Virus record (IMG/VR): IMGVR_UViG_3300010354_000728
Location: 1-22,524 of that record
Direction: 5' to 3' (one strand)
From: a virus
DNA length: 22,524 bases
Each line of letters opens with the position of its first letter. Position 1 is the stretch's first letter. The notes beneath the pieces are model-generated. The model did no database searches. It had not been told where the DNA came from and was given only the letters and a program-made list of their open reading frames with translations. Below are positions 6,701 to 14,300 of the stretch, one piece after another. A program made the translations under genes and the position numbers.

Positions 6701-9321
6701 TAACCAGCGTCAGCAGTTGTAACCGAAGCTATTTGATAAGTAGAAGAGTTTGCTCCAATAATACTATTCCAGGTCGCGGAAGTAGGATTGCTGGGATTAT
6801 AGTTTGTACTTTTTTGCCATTGAAATGAGGGAGTAGACAAACTAGTAGAATTGGCACTGATTGTCCACGAAACACTATTATACTCTTGTACTTGTTTATC
6901 GTTAATTGATGTAATTCCTAAAAATGTATCTGTTCTAAGAACTAATGTTCCAAAAGAACTTTCTACAGAAGATAAAGAATCTGGAACAGACACAACACAT
7001 CTATAGTATCGTTCAAGAATACTAGCACTAACTGTGGTAATCAATAACGTATCAGTGTTAATTCCAGAATATTTGGGTGCTTTGTGTATCGTAAATGGTC
7101 CAACTCCATTCCCTGTCGGTATGTTTAGCACAGTATATCTAAATTGTGTGCTTGTAAGTCCAGCAGACAAAACGATGAATGTGCCGTTATATGTTATTGG
7201 TGTAACCCCAGAAACATATATTCTAGTTCCCGCTGTTAAATTATGTGGAGTAGAACACGTAACAGTAACTGTATACTGACTAAAAGTTATAGATGTGACA
7301 TTTAATAAAGGAGAATTATCTACTATAGGAGACCAAGTTACTCCATTTACACTATATTCCCATGCATAATTTATTATTGTTCCGCTGGATGGAGATGCTG
7401 ATATCGTAAAACTAGCAATAGAATTTTCAAACGTCTCGGAATTTCCTGGATTGTTATCAATATATGCTGTTCTAAAAACAGAAATAGTACAGGGATTGGA
7501 AAAAGTAGTAACCGAATTTCCTCCACTATTATAAGTTACATACATTCTATATTTTGATAAATGATCTGTGCTTCTTCTTAATGGTGGAGTTGTAAATGTA
7601 TGTATTCCAGCAGTGCTGGGAGACGTACTTGTTGGCGGTGGTAAATTTGTCCCAAAATCATTTTTCAGGGTTCCAACATCTGTCCACCCAGTTTCACCTA
7701 CATATTGTCTTTGCCACCCCAAAGTTATTGGTCCTCTTACTCCAGTATCTATAGAAACATCAACGCCAGCATTTAGAGTTATTGTTTGTTGATTTTCTAT
7801 GAACGAAGAACGATTAGATACTGGTCCATATCTATCTTCTACAGCAGAATCATCAAATGGTCCAGAAATAATCGCAGTTTGTGTTAAATATAAAAGAGCA
7901 TCATTAGAAATTACTGCTTGTTCTCCAGATAATCCTGTTATATTTACTCTTATGTAAAGTAAATTACTACTAGATCCAGATAACAATTTAACTCTTTCTA
8001 GTTGGAGAATAGGTCCATCTGCAGTTGTTCCAGAAACCAATCTAAAGGGAGTTTCTGTTGCTTGTGGATTATTAACTAATATTGGAGAATAAAGTGGTGT
8101 ATCACTCCATCTATATTCCCAACTGTATGATATTGATGTTGTAGATGTAGTAAAAGCAGTAACACTTAAAGTAGCATTTCCACTACCAGAAACATTCGTG
8201 TTATATGATATAGTACTAGTTGTATCTGTTCCTGTTCCTGGTTGTTTACTAATAAGTATTTGAGGATTAACTAGTAAAGTTATGGAATTAGTAGTTACAG
8301 GACTATTTGAAGCAGTAGTTCCATCCTTCGAATAAGAGATTTGACATCTGTATCTTCTATTATTTTGAGAAAATGAAATACTTGAAAGAGTAAGAACAGA
8401 TTGCTTAAAATATTGAATTGGAGTAGTCGGAAAAGAAATCATCGTTTCCGTTACTGTAGCAGTAGATCCAGTAACAATATTTGTCCAAGTAGATCCTCCA
8501 TCAGTACTTTGCTGCCACTGAAACGCCATCGGCGTAACATTTGTTTGGGTGGTATTAATAAAATTAGATAAAGTACTATTTGTTGTTGCTTGAAGTGTAA
8601 ATGATAAAGTAGCACCCGTAGCAACCGTGTAAGAGGCAAGATTAAAATCAATAACATTTATTTGGGGGGGTGCTTGAACGCTCAAAGTTCTAACAAATCC
8701 CACTTCATTGCTATAAACAGTAGAATTTAAAGTAGAAGCAGCTGGAGATAAAATAATTGTCCCAACCATGTTAGTTGGATTCTCCGCTGAAATATAATAA
8801 TATGTGCCAGCAGCAAGACCTGTCGTATTCCAAACAACAGTATTATTTTGAGTTCCGTTGTTAGTCACTCCCGTAGTTACAAGACTACCAGTTCCACCCA
8901 CCGCAGATGTCTTAAGATAAAAAGTATTTCCGTTTGTAGAACTAACAGCAAATCGTAAAGTATCTCCAACTACGGCATTAATTGTTGGATTGCTACCAGT
9001 GGCAGATCCAGTAAAAGACCAAAAAGCAGATCCGTTGCCAACAACAGTATAGTTATATGTTACTGGTACATATGGAGTAAGTTCTGATATAGCAACTCTA
9101 ATTTGATCGCCATTAGCTGTAATTGGTATATTTGTAAGAGTAATACTAGAAGCACCATTATCTGGCAAATCTAACCACGTTGTTCCATTATTACTGGTTT
9201 GCCAAAGATACGATAACGTCGCTCCAGATATGTTACTGGTAGCAGCAACAGAAAAAGTTAATGATCCGCCAGCAAAAACTGTTGGTGTAGTTGGTGTAAG
9301 CGAAGAAATTGTGATGGACAT
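3784..9321 (-). CDS. giant tail adhesin: Ig-like stalk, tail-collar domain, glycine-rich tip (1845 aa)
   Basis: Probable host-recognition protein of the tail or baseplate. Residues 1-90 form an Ig-like domain (Trp40). Residues 92-196 are cupredoxin-like. Residues about 220-1120 hold a series of Ig-like domains, each marked by a Y/F-x-W near the middle and most by a later YxC (Trp269/Cys326, Trp835/Cys877, Trp938/Cys982, Trp1041/Cys1091 and others). One of them (617-796) has a foreign module inserted at about 676-748. Residues about 1140-1275 are a tail-collar domain (GTVICVPKPAGYLED, then GYIEMRGQLLKAQDFPDLA and FRLPCPYGKYLLG). HAH at 1378-1380 and HSH at 1430-1432 are the metal-binding motif type of short tail fibres. 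Residues 1458-1740 are a glycine-rich domain, followed by the C-terminal YLIKAF ending shared with the two genes before it. The ATG lies five bases after the upstream stop, with no clear ribosome site, suggesting coupling. Confidence 0.85.
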   Translation of the reverse strand: MSITISSLTPTTPTVFAGGSLTFSVAATSNISGATLSYLWQTSNNGTTWLDLPDNGASSITLTNIPITANGDQIRVAISELTPYVPVTYNYTVVGNGSAFWSFTGSATGSNPTINAVVGDTLRFAVSSTNGNTFYLKTSAVGGTGSLVTTGVTNNGTQNNTVVWNTTGLAAGTYYYISAENPTNMVGTIILSPAASTLNSTVYSNEVGFVRTLSVQAPPQINVIDFNLASYTVATGATLSFTLQATTNSTLSNFINTTQTNVTPMAFQWQQSTDGGSTWTNIVTGSTATVTETMISFPTTPIQYFKQSVLTLSSISFSQNNRRYRCQISYSKDGTTASNSPVTTNSITLLVNPQILISKQPGTGTDTTSTISYNTNVSGSGNATLSVTAFTTSTTSISYSWEYRWSDTPLYSPILVNNPQATETPFRLVSGTTADGPILQLERVKLLSGSSSNLLYIRVNITGLSGEQAVISNDALLYLTQTAIISGPFDDSAVEDRYGPVSNRSSFIENQQTITLNAGVDVSIDTGVRGPITLGWQRQYVGETGWTDVGTLKNDFGTNLPPPTSTSPSTAGIHTFTTPPLRRSTDHLSKYRMYVTYNSGGNSVTTFSNPCTISVFRTAYIDNNPGNSETFENSIASFTISASPSSGTIINYAWEYSVNGVTWSPIVDNSPLLNVTSITFSQYTVTVTCSTPHNLTAGTRIYVSGVTPITYNGTFIVLSAGLTSTQFRYTVLNIPTGNGVGPFTIHKAPKYSGINTDTLLITTVSASILERYYRCVVSVPDSLSSVESSFGTLVLRTDTFLGITSINDKQVQEYNSVSWTISANSTSLSTPSFQWQKSTNYNPSNPTSATWNSIIGANSSTYQIASVTTADAGYYRCQVISAGSIISFSNVARLQVFPVAINITTNIPTSITVEEDFAGAELSLVASNTVPGAIQYQWELKPVGSSTFSLAPVGFGQTTINTNNYRIQAPSRTTNNGDVYRCRLTAVGNPNTYYSNECTVTVNRIFNYFADAANKTITANSTLILDIAPIYTGTDLPTYQWQASTTSGASWFNLANGVNSSLYNINIDGVTTPILSLFNIPLSLSNSKFRCNITFNQVTLVKYYRSIPLTLPISPAGSPFSTAEITVSVISSALPVQSYNDQRQKVGAAIGTVICVPKPAGYLEDPSATTDDADRWKIALTGQLSSGAPVQGVSASTRPYGSNDRFPGYIEMRGQLLKAQDFPDLARILGNTYGGNIPATRQYPNYQSTDVFRLPCPYGKYLLGTGNIDNNRSSPSVVPLYAPDGTSGGQINLAGSMGGEYNFEKYDQLPPGNPNISGQPDGTAPTVSPFLFTVGTHRTDGWENCTIEAETQFTGSTSYQISDSSGIGQVALSGPPAHAHRINAIIYVADSAVYGGSGSCGATRSDSASGNISDGPEGIITNTRNPGRTHSHALSFNPNDASLGEGTGADVVPPSSGGVFTYSSPGVYDFTVPADQTSFNFSIYSGSGGGGGNDAGNPGSSGGAGVRITGTCTNIPGGSNMRVVVPFAGGGGIGCASNGAGGSGGGSQMTGLGGGRGGNSGPSGCSGSGGGGGGTAFIICETIGSGPNPSGIQRGTILVMAGGGGGGGGSGHHGGVTNPRFNGGAAPTSFASSTINSSEFYTNQSTLTFKPYDGSGGGSPGSGRQGGDRSGDGGGGGGGGGGYRGGAGGPQASGDVNAPAGSGGTSAYNSAFFSSAPIITSGYAGGAAGGSSNSGVAGTASITIASSTPTAPSPTTGGVSSPDHNGNWGVLRGSANQFLSETINHHIEPTSTSETLGITLPSGTATMSSRSRTNFDNALDFYMRNNEAIPLQQPYFRLKYLIKAF
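4117..4869 (-). repeat. glycine-rich low-complexity domain with (GGC/GGT)n runs
   Basis: This codes for residues about 1485-1735 of the 1845-aa adhesin. The segment opens with a beta-sandwich-like lead-in (PGVYDFTVPADQTSFNFSIY) and continues with runs of six to ten glycines separated by short hydrophobic strands such as MRVVVPFAGGGG and GTILVMAGGGG. That layout matches the glycine-rich domain found at phage fibre tips, where glycine runs can pack as polyglycine-II helices (as in the gp38 adhesin of T-even-like phage S16). At DNA level the longest runs (around 4277-4306, 4501-4519, 4600-4617) are near-tandem GCC/ACC triplets on the plus strand and are natural sites for slippage. Confidence 0.75.
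5497..5889 (-). other. tail-collar domain inside the 1845-aa adhesin
   Basis: Residues about 1145-1275 have the order seen in phage short-tail-fibre collar domains: a Gly-(T)-(V/I)-I strand near the start, a Gly-(Y/W)-x-x-x-x-Gly strand (GYIEMRGQ), an 'F-P-D-L-A-x-x-L-G-x-x-Y-G-G' helix-turn, and a closing 'F-R-L-P' strand. The same order occurs in the two genes upstream, at residues 18-80 and 12-100 respectively. Confidence 0.75.
7078..7296 (-). other. HNL module inserted in an Ig-like domain
   Basis: Residues about 676-748 of the 1845-aa protein form a compact beta module with the pattern T-V-T-x-x-T-P-H-N-L-x-x-G-x-x-I-x-V-x-G ... Y-N-G-x-F-x-V-L-S-A ... F-R-Y-T-V. It interrupts an Ig-like domain: before it lie the Trp strand (YAWEYSVNGVTW) and after it the expected TLLIT strand and YYRC. 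The module shares the 15-residue string VLSAGLTSTQFRYTV with a module in the giant structural protein at 19812-20025. Confidence 0.75.
8734..9048 (-). other. cupredoxin-like domain without copper ligands
   Basis: Residues about 92-196 of the 1845-aa protein follow a cupredoxin layout: GDTLRFAV strand, NTFYLKTS strand where the first copper His would be, GVTNNGTQNNTVVW, then AAGTYYYISAENPTNMVGTI. In copper-binding relatives the last stretch reads Y-x-C-x-x-H-x-x-M-x-G. Here Ser replaces Cys and Asn replaces His, while the Met-Val-Gly end is kept. The fold is probably kept without the metal site. Confidence 0.62.
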
Positions 9322-9326
9322 ACTTT

Positions 9327-10247
9327 TTAAAATTTAATTAAATATTCGCACAAAATAAATTTTCCAGAAACTCTATCTACTGAAAATCTATTAAATTTAT
9401 TAAAAGTTACCGTTGTTGTTATACCAGAAGCTGGAATTTGTGTTCTTCTAATAGAAGCACTTGATGAACTACTAGTTATACTTGGAAATAATCCACTATG
9501 ACTATGTGCGGTTAATTCATCACTACCAAAAACACCTAGTTGAAATGTAGCCCATTGCCTCCCAGTTATTACGTTTCTACCACCGATAAAAGACCCTCCT
9601 TGACAAAGAATACCACCTGTCAAACTTCCCCCAACAAAACATCGAAGTCCAGTTAAAACTTGTGTGCCAGTGGATAAAGTACTTCCGTGCCCGTGTCCCA
9701 TTATCTCAGCTTCACTGACAGATCTTCGTGACGTAGAAGATGGACCAGTAACTCTTACTTGACCAGAGACTGCCAACTCTTTTTGATTTAACACAAAATC
9801 TCCTGTATATGAAAACGACAGTGTTCCTGATGTGGAAGCGTTAGATGATAATTCTACTGCTACTCCAGCTCTAGAAATTTCGGTATTTGTGGCAGTATTC
9901 GTTGTAGTGGTATTTAGATAACTACCTGGAGTTGTGGCAGCAGTAATATATTTTGATCCCAAATCTGGTAATTGTATTTGACCACCCGTTCCATTCGCAG
10001 CAGCATTCTGTAATGTTATTCCAGATTTCCTGTAAATACAAGTGTCTCCTACACCAATGACCAAAGCGAGATTTGGATACTGATCAGCGTTTAATATTTG
10101 ACCTCTACATCTCAAATATCCTGCAGGTATATTTTCAACATATTCTTGATCAGAAGGAATTAAATTCTGCATTGGTCTAAAATATGGAAAAATAGTTCCA
10201 CACGGTCCACCATATTTTCCTTTTTCGTAAGAGTAAGTAGTTGCCAT
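9327..10247 (-). CDS. tail-collar / short-tail-fibre-like protein (306 aa)
   Basis: I place the start at ATG 10247 (MATTYSYEKGKYGGPCGTIF), nine bases after the previous stop, rather than at a TTG (10298) that would overlap the previous gene by 43 bases and has no ribosome site. The 306-residue protein opens with a tail-collar domain at about 12-100 (PCGTIFPYF, AGYLRCRGQILNADQYPNLA, IQLPDLGSKY). A Ser/Thr-rich stretch follows, then HGHG at 185-188, HSH at 248-250 and the C-terminal EYLIKF. In T4 gp12 and gp37, His-x-His motifs bind metal ions along trimeric fibre tips, so a trimeric fibre or adhesin is likely. It lies between two other collar proteins and probably works in the same tail structure. 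The exact virion position is not shown by sequence. Confidence 0.82.
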   Translation of the reverse strand: MATTYSYEKGKYGGPCGTIFPYFRPMQNLIPSDQEYVENIPAGYLRCRGQILNADQYPNLALVIGVGDTCIYRKSGITLQNAAANGTGGQIQLPDLGSKYITAATTPGSYLNTTTTNTATNTEISRAGVAVELSSNASTSGTLSFSYTGDFVLNQKELAVSGQVRVTGPSSTSRRSVSEAEIMGHGHGSTLSTGTQVLTGLRCFVGGSLTGGILCQGGSFIGGRNVITGRQWATFQLGVFGSDELTAHSHSGLFPSITSSSSSASIRRTQIPASGITTTVTFNKFNRFSVDRVSGKFILCEYLIKF

Positions 10248-10252
10248 TTGTC

Positions 10253-10260
10253 TATTTAAA
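10253..10260 (-). promoter_or_regulatory. weak T4-late-promoter-like element at a stop codon
   Basis: TTTAAATA on the minus strand matches TATAAATA at seven of eight positions and overlaps the TAA of the 363-aa gene. It lies only five bases before the ATG at 10247, so a transcript starting from it would be nearly leaderless. It may be a chance result of a TAA stop followed by ATA. Confidence 0.2.
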
Positions 10261-11347
10261 ACGTTTTGATTATAAAAATCATAGTTAATGACGGGCAAGT
10301 ACTTGTGACTGATATAGTGCCCGCATTTAATCCTGCAGAATTATCTATTAGTACATCACTGGAAACAATATCAGTATAAGTATTTGAAGCTCTAACAGAT
10401 AATCCGCTTGTAAATGTAACCGTATTTGATCCATGACTATGACCACCGATTGAGGTCCATGTTCTATAGTTAGCACTAATACTCGTATGAAAATTTTTTG
10501 TGCCTCCTATGTGAGCCAACATGTCACCACCAGAAAATCCGTCCCCAGCAAGTTCTATTGTAGCTGTCGTTCTGCCCCCACCAGCAACATAATGGTTGCC
10601 TGTAGTGTTATTTCTAAATCCCACAGTAGCTTTAGCATTACTTTCATATGTAGTATTTTGACCACACCCATTATAAGCCCAAAAATTTTCAAAATCGTCC
10701 AAAGAAACAGATCCTTGAGTGTGTGAAATTTCGCCCGTATTTTCAACGGTATGATTATGAATAGGAATATGACCATCTCCCAATTTTCTTGGCATAACAT
10801 TATATCCACGCTGAAGTAGTCCAGCAGTTAAAGCAAGTCCAGTAACAGTTGCAGTTAATCCACCAATTCCTTCGTCTCTAACACCAACTAAATCAATGGT
10901 GGAAGGTGGGGGATTGCCAGTTCCAGATCCAGAATTTCCATTATTAGATGCTCCTATTTGCGCCCAATATGGATCATCTGTTCTATTTCTAGAAGTAAGA
11001 GGAGTCCACGCAGCAGAATTTAGATTTTGCATGGGGTGATTAATGGATCCAGCGGAATATGTGGACGTTGTTGTTTTTAAAAATCCATAATGCCCAACAA
11101 AAATATCAACTATTCCCGATCCAGCAATATTTGGCAACCTAAAAGTGGACCCCACTGTACCTCCATAAGTATATCCTATGGATTCAAATAATTTAGGATA
11201 AGCAGAAACATTTAAAAAAGAACCACTACATATTCTCCATCCAATTGGTATAGTTTCTTCATTACCAGACCAAGGAATGATAGTTCCAACAGGATACCCA
11301 GAGAGTGATTTTACTTTGTTATACTTTGTTGCGTCTATGTATGGCAT
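10256..11347 (-). CDS. tail-collar / short-tail-fibre-like protein (363 aa)
   Basis: The 363-residue product starts MPYIDATKYNKVKSLSGYPV. Residues about 18-80 are a clear phage tail-collar domain: YPVGTIIPWSG, IPIGWRICSGSFLNVSAYPK, the IGYTYGG turn and TFRLPNIAG. Two His-x-His motifs follow (HNH 197-199, HSH 303-305), embedded in glycine- and threonine-rich beta sequence, and the protein ends in LTMIFIIKTF, like its two downstream neighbours. The ATG begins two bases after the last base of the giant gene's TAA (one spacer base between). The GGAGG at 11358-11354 inside the end of that gene is a strong ribosome site, so this start is well supported. Likely role: trimeric short-fibre or receptor-binding protein on the tail or baseplate. 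Confidence 0.85.
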   Translation of the reverse strand: MPYIDATKYNKVKSLSGYPVGTIIPWSGNEETIPIGWRICSGSFLNVSAYPKLFESIGYTYGGTVGSTFRLPNIAGSGIVDIFVGHYGFLKTTTSTYSAGSINHPMQNLNSAAWTPLTSRNRTDDPYWAQIGASNNGNSGSGTGNPPPSTIDLVGVRDEGIGGLTATVTGLALTAGLLQRGYNVMPRKLGDGHIPIHNHTVENTGEISHTQGSVSLDDFENFWAYNGCGQNTTYESNAKATVGFRNNTTGNHYVAGGGRTTATIELAGDGFSGGDMLAHIGGTKNFHTSISANYRTWTSIGGHSHGSNTVTFTSGLSVRASNTYTDIVSSDVLIDNSAGLNAGTISVTSTCPSLTMIFIIKTF

Positions 11348-11348
11348 T

Positions 11349-14300
11349 TTACACCTCCACTAACCACCAGCCTCTATTGTCACTTGCTATTGAAGTAGTG
11401 CCACTAGAGTCAACTTCCCCAACGTATATTAATCCAAATCCAGCATTTGGAGTATTAACAATCAATTCTCCACCTGCCCATCCACCAGTGCCACCTTGAG
11501 ATTTTTGAAGATTTACCCCCGTTTCGCATCTAATTTTTAATGGCACATTATAGTTTAAACTGCCCTGAATATCAACAAATCTCACAATATCACCAGTTAC
11601 ACAATCAGATGCTAATGGTAGATATAAAATTAATTCGTTAGTAGGTCTAACCAAATATTGAGTATTTGGTTGTAGTCTTTGTCCAGAAGCATTCAAATTA
11701 CCACTTTGAGAATCAACAAAAATTGTTCGTTTTCCGCCATTTTTGGTGTAGAAATTCTCTCTACCAAATGCCTGAATAGAACCATCCAATCTAATTCTAA
11801 ATGGTTTATCGTTGTTAATTCCTAAATTTTCAACCGAAAATACTGGAGTGATTGAAGGAGCAGTTGTACTATATGTGGCATTCAATGTTAGAGTTGCTCC
11901 AGTTGCCGCAGATGACAGTGATCTACCAATGACGGTAGTTCCCAACTGAGCATCTAATGTTATAGTATTTGTTCCACTCAATCCATTTTTAATGGTAACA
12001 TCATCGCCAGTCGTTAGTGATCCAGCAATTCTTGTATTTCCAGAAACGCCCAAAACTTCAAAAGCAATATCACTAGCAATATCTTGCCTGTTTTTATCAA
12101 ATACTCCAGAAGAGAAGAATGCGTCTTTGAAAATTTGTAAATTAGCACCATTATACAATCTAGTGTTGCCAGTGGCACTCTCAACATACAATCTAGGCGA
12201 AGAACCATTAGTAATTACAAAATATTGTTTTGCTGGTAATGATGTAGAAGTATTTCCGCTCAATTCAATAGAATTGTGTACTTTGAGATTTCCTCCACCA
12301 GTTATAATATCAACTCCAGACAAACTTGATGTGCTAGATGTTCCTCCATTATCAAAACCAATTGTAACATCTCCAAGAATCGTTGTGTCTCCGCTCGTAG
12401 TAACAACATTAAATGTTGTTAATTTGCTGGAACCAGAAGCGCCATTGTTAATGGAGAAAGTTTGAGCTTCATTTGGATTAATTGCTGTAATTGTTACAAA
12501 TTCTTCAGTAGAAGTATTTTTATCAATTCTTAAAATGTCGGTTGGTTTAAAGACTCCACTAAATTCAGCAAGATTTATTGATGTTTCTACATCCGTAACA
12601 GTAGATGGGAAAATATAAGAAGCATTTTCAGTTTTAATTAGTCTGACAATTTTTGATCCATCGGGGTGAGAAACAGCTGCCGTTCCATCAACTCCTCTCA
12701 CGACTTCTACAGTATATGGAGCAACCGAAGATGGCAAATTAACAGTTCTAACAATTTCAGTATTAATTAAGAAATATATACCAATTTGATTTATTCCTGT
12801 TGGATTATTAATTGGCAACGTTGTAAGTGTAGAACTAATTTCAGAAGCGCCGCCAGTGTCTACGAGAGTATCTTTCAATCTTATCGTTGCGCTTCCTGGA
12901 GAAGTAGATCCTAGTTGATAACCAACAACAATAGCAGATCCACCAGAAGTTGTGGAAATTGTTATACCGTTTGAATCTGCTTCTACAACAAAGTATGTTG
13001 TTGTAGTAGTAACACCCGAAAGATTTCCTACATTTGTAAATACTACAGCATTTCCAGCAACTAAAGTATTTGCCGAAATAATTAATTTTGTAGATACTGT
13101 TGGACTTGTTATTGATAGTAATCCAGTAATACTTTGTGATGAAGCAATATTAGAAATAGATTCATAGTAATCTACATTTAAATTGCTGGTGACAGCACCG
13201 TTAAATCCAGCTAATTGTCCTGGACTATGGAATTTACCAAATCCAAGTCTAATTACAGTACCAGTTGCCGATTGCGTAGCAATGTTACCAGATGATACCG
13301 TTGTATACGTGAATGTTATAGCATCAACAACCGTAAGACTAACTACTCCAATAGTTGTAAATGAACTGTTGCTACATACAATTCTTGCGGTTTGTCCTGT
13401 TGACAATCCGTGTGCTGCCGTAGTTGTAATAGTTGCTGTAGTGCCAGTTCTAGAAACTTGAGAAATTTTAATAGTTCCTAATGTGTTTCTGCTAACTCCA
13501 ACACTAGAATTTCTAAATCCTCCGTTTTGCTCAATATCACTTTCAAAAATTGCTTTGTTATTTACTTTTAATCCATTTCTAAGTAAAGTAGTACCAGCCG
13601 AACCACCAATTTCTACGTTACCAGCAGTAGGAGCAATTTTTACAGATGTTAAATTAGATGGGAATAGAGTAAACTCTTGTGTAGTCGTAGTTGCCGAAAG
13701 TTGATCTCCCTTAATTTCAAGAGTTCCATCTAAAACCGTCTGATAATTTTTTACTCTAAAAATACTTTGAGAAGGATTATTAATTGCTCCACCAAAAGTA
13801 ATCAAAGATGTTGGAAGAACGCCTGGAGTACCAGGATTTGTTACCTGTGGTACAGTGCCAATATTTACAATAGAATTGTAACTATTGTTGTGAACATTAA
13901 ATGTACCAGCAGCAGCAACACTACTACCAATATTAACTGTTTGAGATGCTGTAGCAGCATTAAACAGATTTGCTGTAGTAGCATTAGCACCAGCAGAGAA
14001 CGTTAGAGCATTTGCTTCATTTGCGATATTGAATACTGCGTTTGTTGTGGTAATATCGCCACCATTAACTTCAATATCTGACTGGAATCTAAAGTCTCCA
14101 GTAATTCTACCATTTCCAGAAACAACCAAAGTTCTATCAAGATCTGCGTTGTTTACATTAATACCAACTCTACCACCATTTGTTGTAGCAATTCTTAAAG
14201 TAGCAGCAGAAGTGAGTGGATTGGCACTATCACCACCCACAACAACTGCGTCATCTCTATTTGTTTGCGTCTTAGTTGTTCCCGTTTCAGTGAGATAAGA

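Noticed and set aside
10248-10298. TTG start for the 306-aa collar protein, 17 codons earlier
   Set aside because: It would overlap the upstream gene by 43 bases, has no ribosome site, and the collar domain is complete from the ATG at 10247.
11992-12465. 157-codon open frame on the plus strand
   Set aside because: It lies wholly inside the giant minus-strand gene, is antiparallel to its codons, and has the Pro/Val/Ser-rich composition typical of a shadow of Gly/Thr/Asn codons. No ribosome site is seen.
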